Assembly (NCBI GenBank): GCA_964588415.1
Contig: CAZPPK010000024.1
Span: 1 to 25,260 of the forward strand
Reading direction: 5' to 3'
Source: Sulfidibacterium sp964588415
GTDB taxonomy: Bacteria > Bacteroidota > Bacteroidia > Bacteroidales > F082
Length of the DNA stretch: 25,260 nucleotides
In this document: positions 22,706 to 25,260 of the stretch, piece by piece
How the letters are laid out: each line of letters opens with the position of its first letter
How positions within the stretch are numbered: position 1 is the first letter of the stretch
Translations under genes and position numbers: made by a program
Notes under the pieces: generated by a model
Databases searched by the model: none
Seen by the model: only the letters and a program-made list of their open reading frames with translations
What the model was told of the DNA's origin: nothing

Positions 22706-23030
22706 TAGTTTTTTTGAACAGGTCTATGCGGTTGTGCTTCAAATACCCTATGGAAGAGTTACTTCTTACGGAACCATTGCCTCTTATTTGGGCAGTAAAG
22801 GATCAGCCAGGATGGTAGGATGGGCGCTAAACAGCTCAAGACATGGTGTTGTGAATATTCCGGCACACCGGGTTGTGAACCAGGCTAGTTTGTTAACGGG
22901 TAAAAGACATTTTGGGGGACCTGATACGATGGAGGAACTTCTTATAGCCGAGGGCATTCAGGTGAAAAATAGCCAAATAGTAAACATGGAGCGCTATTTT
23001 TGGGATCCGGCTCAGGAGCTTACACTTTAA
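22692..23030 (+). CDS. Alkyltransferase-like protein (MGMT/Ogt DNA-binding domain, no catalytic Cys)
   Basis: A 112-residue protein made only of the DNA-binding/active-site domain of O6-alkylguanine-DNA alkyltransferase. Helix-turn-helix elements are FFEQVYAVVLQIPYGRVTSYG (7-27, including the base-flipping Tyr) and SARMVGWALN (38-47, with the Arg finger at 40). The reactive cysteine of the PCHR motif is Ala58 (PAHR, 57-60), so it cannot repair alkylated bases by methyl transfer. ATL proteins of this kind bind alkylated guanine and hand it to nucleotide-excision repair. It overlaps trmB by 14 bases and is the last gene of the run. No terminator hairpin follows. Confidence 0.9.
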   Translation: MEKNSSFFEQVYAVVLQIPYGRVTSYGTIASYLGSKGSARMVGWALNSSRHGVVNIPAHRVVNQASLLTGKRHFGGPDTMEELLIAEGIQVKNSQIVNMERYFWDPAQELTL

Positions 23031-23169
23031 CCTCAGCTTTTAATCAATAAATAACCAAATAAGAAAATTTATTGACTTTAGGTATCAGAAACAGTGATTA
23101 TCAGATTTTTTAAGAAAGATTTCGTATTAAAACCAAGCAATTCTCTTATTTTCGCAAAAACAATTTTTT

Positions 23170-23916
23170 ATGAACGATGGACTGGTTATCATACCAACTT
23201 ATAACGAGAAAGAAAACATTGAAAGTATTTTGCGTACCGTTTTCTCTTTGGAAGAAAGTTTTGATGTTCTGGTAGTTGAAGATAACAGTCCTGATGGAAC
23301 GGGACTCATTGTTAAAGATATGATGAAAGAGTTTCCTGAAAAATTGTACATTCTGGAACGGGAAGGCAAGAATGGGTTGGGAACAGCCTATATTGCCGGA
23401 TTTAAATGGGCGCTTGAAAACAATTATCAGTATGTCTTTGAGATGGATGCTGATTTTTCTCATAATCCGGCAGACTTAATAAAATTGTATTCTGCGACCC
23501 GGGCAGATGGCGTGGATGCAGTAGTTGGTTCACGGTATATCACAGGAGTTAATGTTGTAAACTGGCCCATGGGCAGGGTTCTGATGTCCTATTTTGCTTC
23601 AGCTTATGTTCGTTTTGTTACAGGTCTCAGTATTAGGGACACTACAGCGGGTTTTATGTGCTGGAGCAGGAAAGTTCTGGAAACCATTGACCTTGACAAA
23701 GTAGAATTTGTGGGTTACGCGTTTCAGATAGAAATGAAATACACTGCAATAAAACTTGGATTTAATGTTGTTGAAGTCCCCATTATTTTTACTGACCGTA
23801 CCCTGGGCGAATCAAAAATGAACAAGTCTATATTTCGTGAGGCCATTTTAGGAGTGATAAATTTGAGAAAGAAAGGCCTGATGGGAAAAATCAAAGCACG
23901 AACAACTAAAAACTAA
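23170..23916 (+). CDS. Polyprenol-phosphate mannosyltransferase-like glycosyltransferase (GT2, DPM1-like)
   Basis: A 248-residue cytoplasmic-face GT2 enzyme. The GT-A fold motifs are present: IIPTYNEKENIE (7-18), VVEDNSPDGTG (34-44), the metal-binding EMDADFSHNP (about 94-103), GSRYITG, and DTTAGFMCW (about 158-166), which is typical of dolichyl-phosphate mannose synthases. It has no C-terminal transmembrane pair, so it is the single-domain form. It likely moves mannose or another hexose from a nucleotide sugar to undecaprenyl phosphate for envelope glycans or protein O-glycosylation; the sugar is inferred. The -7 region upstream (23147-23154, TATTTTCG) has one mismatch to consensus. The dihydroorotase gene starts 3 bases after its stop. 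Confidence 0.88.
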   Translation: MNDGLVIIPTYNEKENIESILRTVFSLEESFDVLVVEDNSPDGTGLIVKDMMKEFPEKLYILEREGKNGLGTAYIAGFKWALENNYQYVFEMDADFSHNPADLIKLYSATRADGVDAVVGSRYITGVNVVNWPMGRVLMSYFASAYVRFVTGLSIRDTTAGFMCWSRKVLETIDLDKVEFVGYAFQIEMKYTAIKLGFNVVEVPIIFTDRTLGESKMNKSIFREAILGVINLRKKGLMGKIKARTTKN

Positions 23917-23919
23917 ACA

Positions 23920-25260
23920 ATGCCTGAAAAATGGGTTATAAAGGGCGCTACAATTGTAAACGAAGGCAAATCCTTTGTTGGAACTGTTTACCTGAATAAC
24001 CGGATTATCGAAAGAATTCAGGAAAAGTCCGCTTTAGAGATTATTCCTGATGGATATAAAGTTATTCATGCAGAAGGCTTGTATTTGTTTCCCGGCGTAA
24101 TTGATGATCAGGTACATTTTCGCGAGCCCGGATTGGAATACAAAGCAGAGATTTTTACTGAAAGCAGGGCTGCGGTTGCCGGAGGAGTTACCAGTTTCAT
24201 GGAAATGCCCAATACAAATCCTCCAGCTCTTACACAGGAACTTTTAGAAGAGAAATATGAGTTGGCAAAAGAAAAATCGCTTGCCAACTTTTCATTTTAT
24301 ATGGGCGCATCAAATCACAATCTTGATGAAGTCCTGAAAACCGATCCCACAAAGGTTTGTGGCCTGAAAGTTTTTATGGGCTCTTCCACCGGCGACATGC
24401 TTGTTGATGATGAAATGGTGCTGGAACAGATCTTCTCAAAGGTTCATATGCTTATCGCTACCCATTGCGAAGACGAACAAACAGTCAGGGCAAATAATGA
24501 GTCATTCTATAAGAAGTATGGTTTGGATGGTACAGTAGTTCTGCATCCTCAAATCCGAACGGCTGAAGTCTGTTATCTTTCTTCTTCCAAAGCAGTTCGT
24601 CTGGCGCAGAAATACGGTTCCCGGTTGCATATTTTGCATCTTTCTACAGCCAGGGAAATGGAGCTGTTTGATAAGGATATCCCGTTGGTTGATAAAAAGA
24701 TCACTGCTGAAGTATGTGTTCATCATTTGTGGTTTTCCGATCGTGATTATGAAGAAAAAGGTAACCGGATCAAATGGAATCCCGCTATTAAGGCCAAATC
24801 TGATCAGGAAGCTTTGTTTGATGCACTGTTGAGTGGCAAGCTTGATGTGGTTGCTACGGATCACGCGCCTCACACTTTGGAAGAGAAGCAACGGCCTTAT
24901 TTCAAAGCTCCTGCTGGCGGTCCTCTAGTACAACATTCCCTGGCTGTGATGCTGGAATTTGTCAAACAGGGTAAAATGACTGTTGAACAGGTAGTGGAAA
25001 AAATGTGCCATAACCCGGCTATTCTTTTTCGTGTAAAGAACAGAGGATTTATCAGGGAGGGTTATTTTGCAGATTTGGTTTTGGTAGATATGAATAGCCC
25101 GTGGGAGGTGAAAAAGGAGAATATTCTTTATAAATGCGGATGGTCACCTTTTGAAGGCACTGTTTTTAATTCCAAGGTTCTTAAGACCTTTGTAAATGGG
25201 AATATGGTGTTTGATCAGGGAAAGTTTATTGAAGGAATTAATGGTGAGCGGCTTGAATTT
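23920..25260 (+). CDS. Dihydroorotase (3' end cut by the window)
   Basis: Cyclic amidohydrolase that closes carbamoyl aspartate to dihydroorotate in pyrimidine synthesis. 447 codons are present from ATG 23920 to the window edge without a stop; the family is about this length, so only a few residues are missing. The metal site is recognisable: DDQVHFREPG (62-71), GLKVFMGSSTG (148-158), His182 (THCEDE), His237/His240 (LHILHL) and Asp314 (ATDHAPH). The first histidine of the usual DxHxH motif is Gln64. I recall this as a trait of the Bacteroidota type, but I cannot check it here. It is translated almost directly after the glycosyltransferase (3-base gap), so the two should be co-transcribed although their pathways differ. 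Confidence 0.93.
   Translation, partial: MPEKWVIKGATIVNEGKSFVGTVYLNNRIIERIQEKSALEIIPDGYKVIHAEGLYLFPGVIDDQVHFREPGLEYKAEIFTESRAAVAGGVTSFMEMPNTNPPALTQELLEEKYELAKEKSLANFSFYMGASNHNLDEVLKTDPTKVCGLKVFMGSSTGDMLVDDEMVLEQIFSKVHMLIATHCEDEQTVRANNESFYKKYGLDGTVVLHPQIRTAEVCYLSSSKAVRLAQKYGSRLHILHLSTAREMELFDKDIPLVDKKITAEVCVHHLWFSDRDYEEKGNRIKWNPAIKAKSDQEALFDALLSGKLDVVATDHAPHTLEEKQRPYFKAPAGGPLVQHSLAVMLEFVKQGKMTVEQVVEKMCHNPAILFRVKNRGFIREGYFADLVLVDMNSPWEVKKENILYKCGWSPFEGTVFNSKVLKTFVNGNMVFDQGKFIEGINGERLEF

Noticed and set aside
23031..23169. Promoter or small RNA in the gap before the glycosyltransferase
   Set aside because: Only a one-mismatch -7 box (TATTTTCG at 23147-23154) with a very short leader was found, not enough for a separate feature.
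24502..24891. A 129-codon minus-strand open frame inside the dihydroorotase region
   Set aside because: The plus strand encodes all dihydroorotase motifs through this stretch, so the frame is a shadow.
1..25260. Search for mobile elements, CRISPR arrays, toxin-antitoxin pairs and defence genes
   Set aside because: None of the open frames resembles transposases, integrases, Cas, toxins or phage proteins, and no spaced direct repeats were seen by eye.

Overview
The window is a gene-dense stretch of a Bacteroidota chromosome, most likely order Bacteroidales or Marinilabiliales in the broad sense; I cannot name a genus. The evidence is the combination of TAnnTTTG-type promoter boxes in many intergenic gaps, near absence of Shine-Dalgarno sequences, several TTG/GTG starts, and typical Bacteroidota families: a DUF4271 membrane protein beside hemD, a bacterial GH3 protein, an HU-like/SPOR membrane protein, a DUF2807 protein with an outer-membrane barrel, and a dihydroorotase with a QxH metal motif. 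Base composition is moderately AT-rich and even. I see no integrase, transposase, insertion sequence, CRISPR array or phage gene. No gap without a gene exceeds 300 bases; the longest are about 200.

Layout. 1-108: initiator tRNA with its promoter and terminator on the minus strand. 215-2851 (+): ribosome-biogenesis operon era-der-hslR-like. 3018-4076 (+): exported EEP-family phosphohydrolase, probably a lipoprotein. 4117-8871 (-): a purine and stringent-response cluster, read in the order RSH (SpoT-like), Fur-family regulator, purA, CYTH triphosphate tunnel protein. 9072-10676 (+): DUF2807 surface protein fused to an outer-membrane barrel. 10832-11575 (+): YebC-family protein, ending at a strong two-way terminator. 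11646-14859 (-): acetate operon pta - 3-hydroxyacyl-CoA dehydrogenase - ackA. 14995-16646 (+): DUF4271 and hemD, ending in a terminator that lies inside the convergent ispE gene. 16660-17469 (-): ispE. 17677-23030 (+): a long close-packed run of GH3, deoxynucleoside kinase, kdsB, HU-like/SPOR protein, trmB and an alkyltransferase-like protein. 23170-25260 (+): a polyprenol-phosphate mannosyltransferase-like enzyme and a dihydroorotase that runs off the window edge.

Most genes are housekeeping. The parts worth a second look are local departures from the textbook families. The RSH has an intact hydrolase but an altered synthetase active site. The neighbouring Fur protein has lost its structural-zinc cysteines. 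A hydroxyacyl-CoA dehydrogenase with two substituted catalytic asparagines sits inside the pta-ackA operon. A predicted membrane protein joins a DNA-binding fold to a peptidoglycan-binding SPOR domain. The pta and DUF4271/hemD promoters physically overlap. I found no clear new defence or mobile system.
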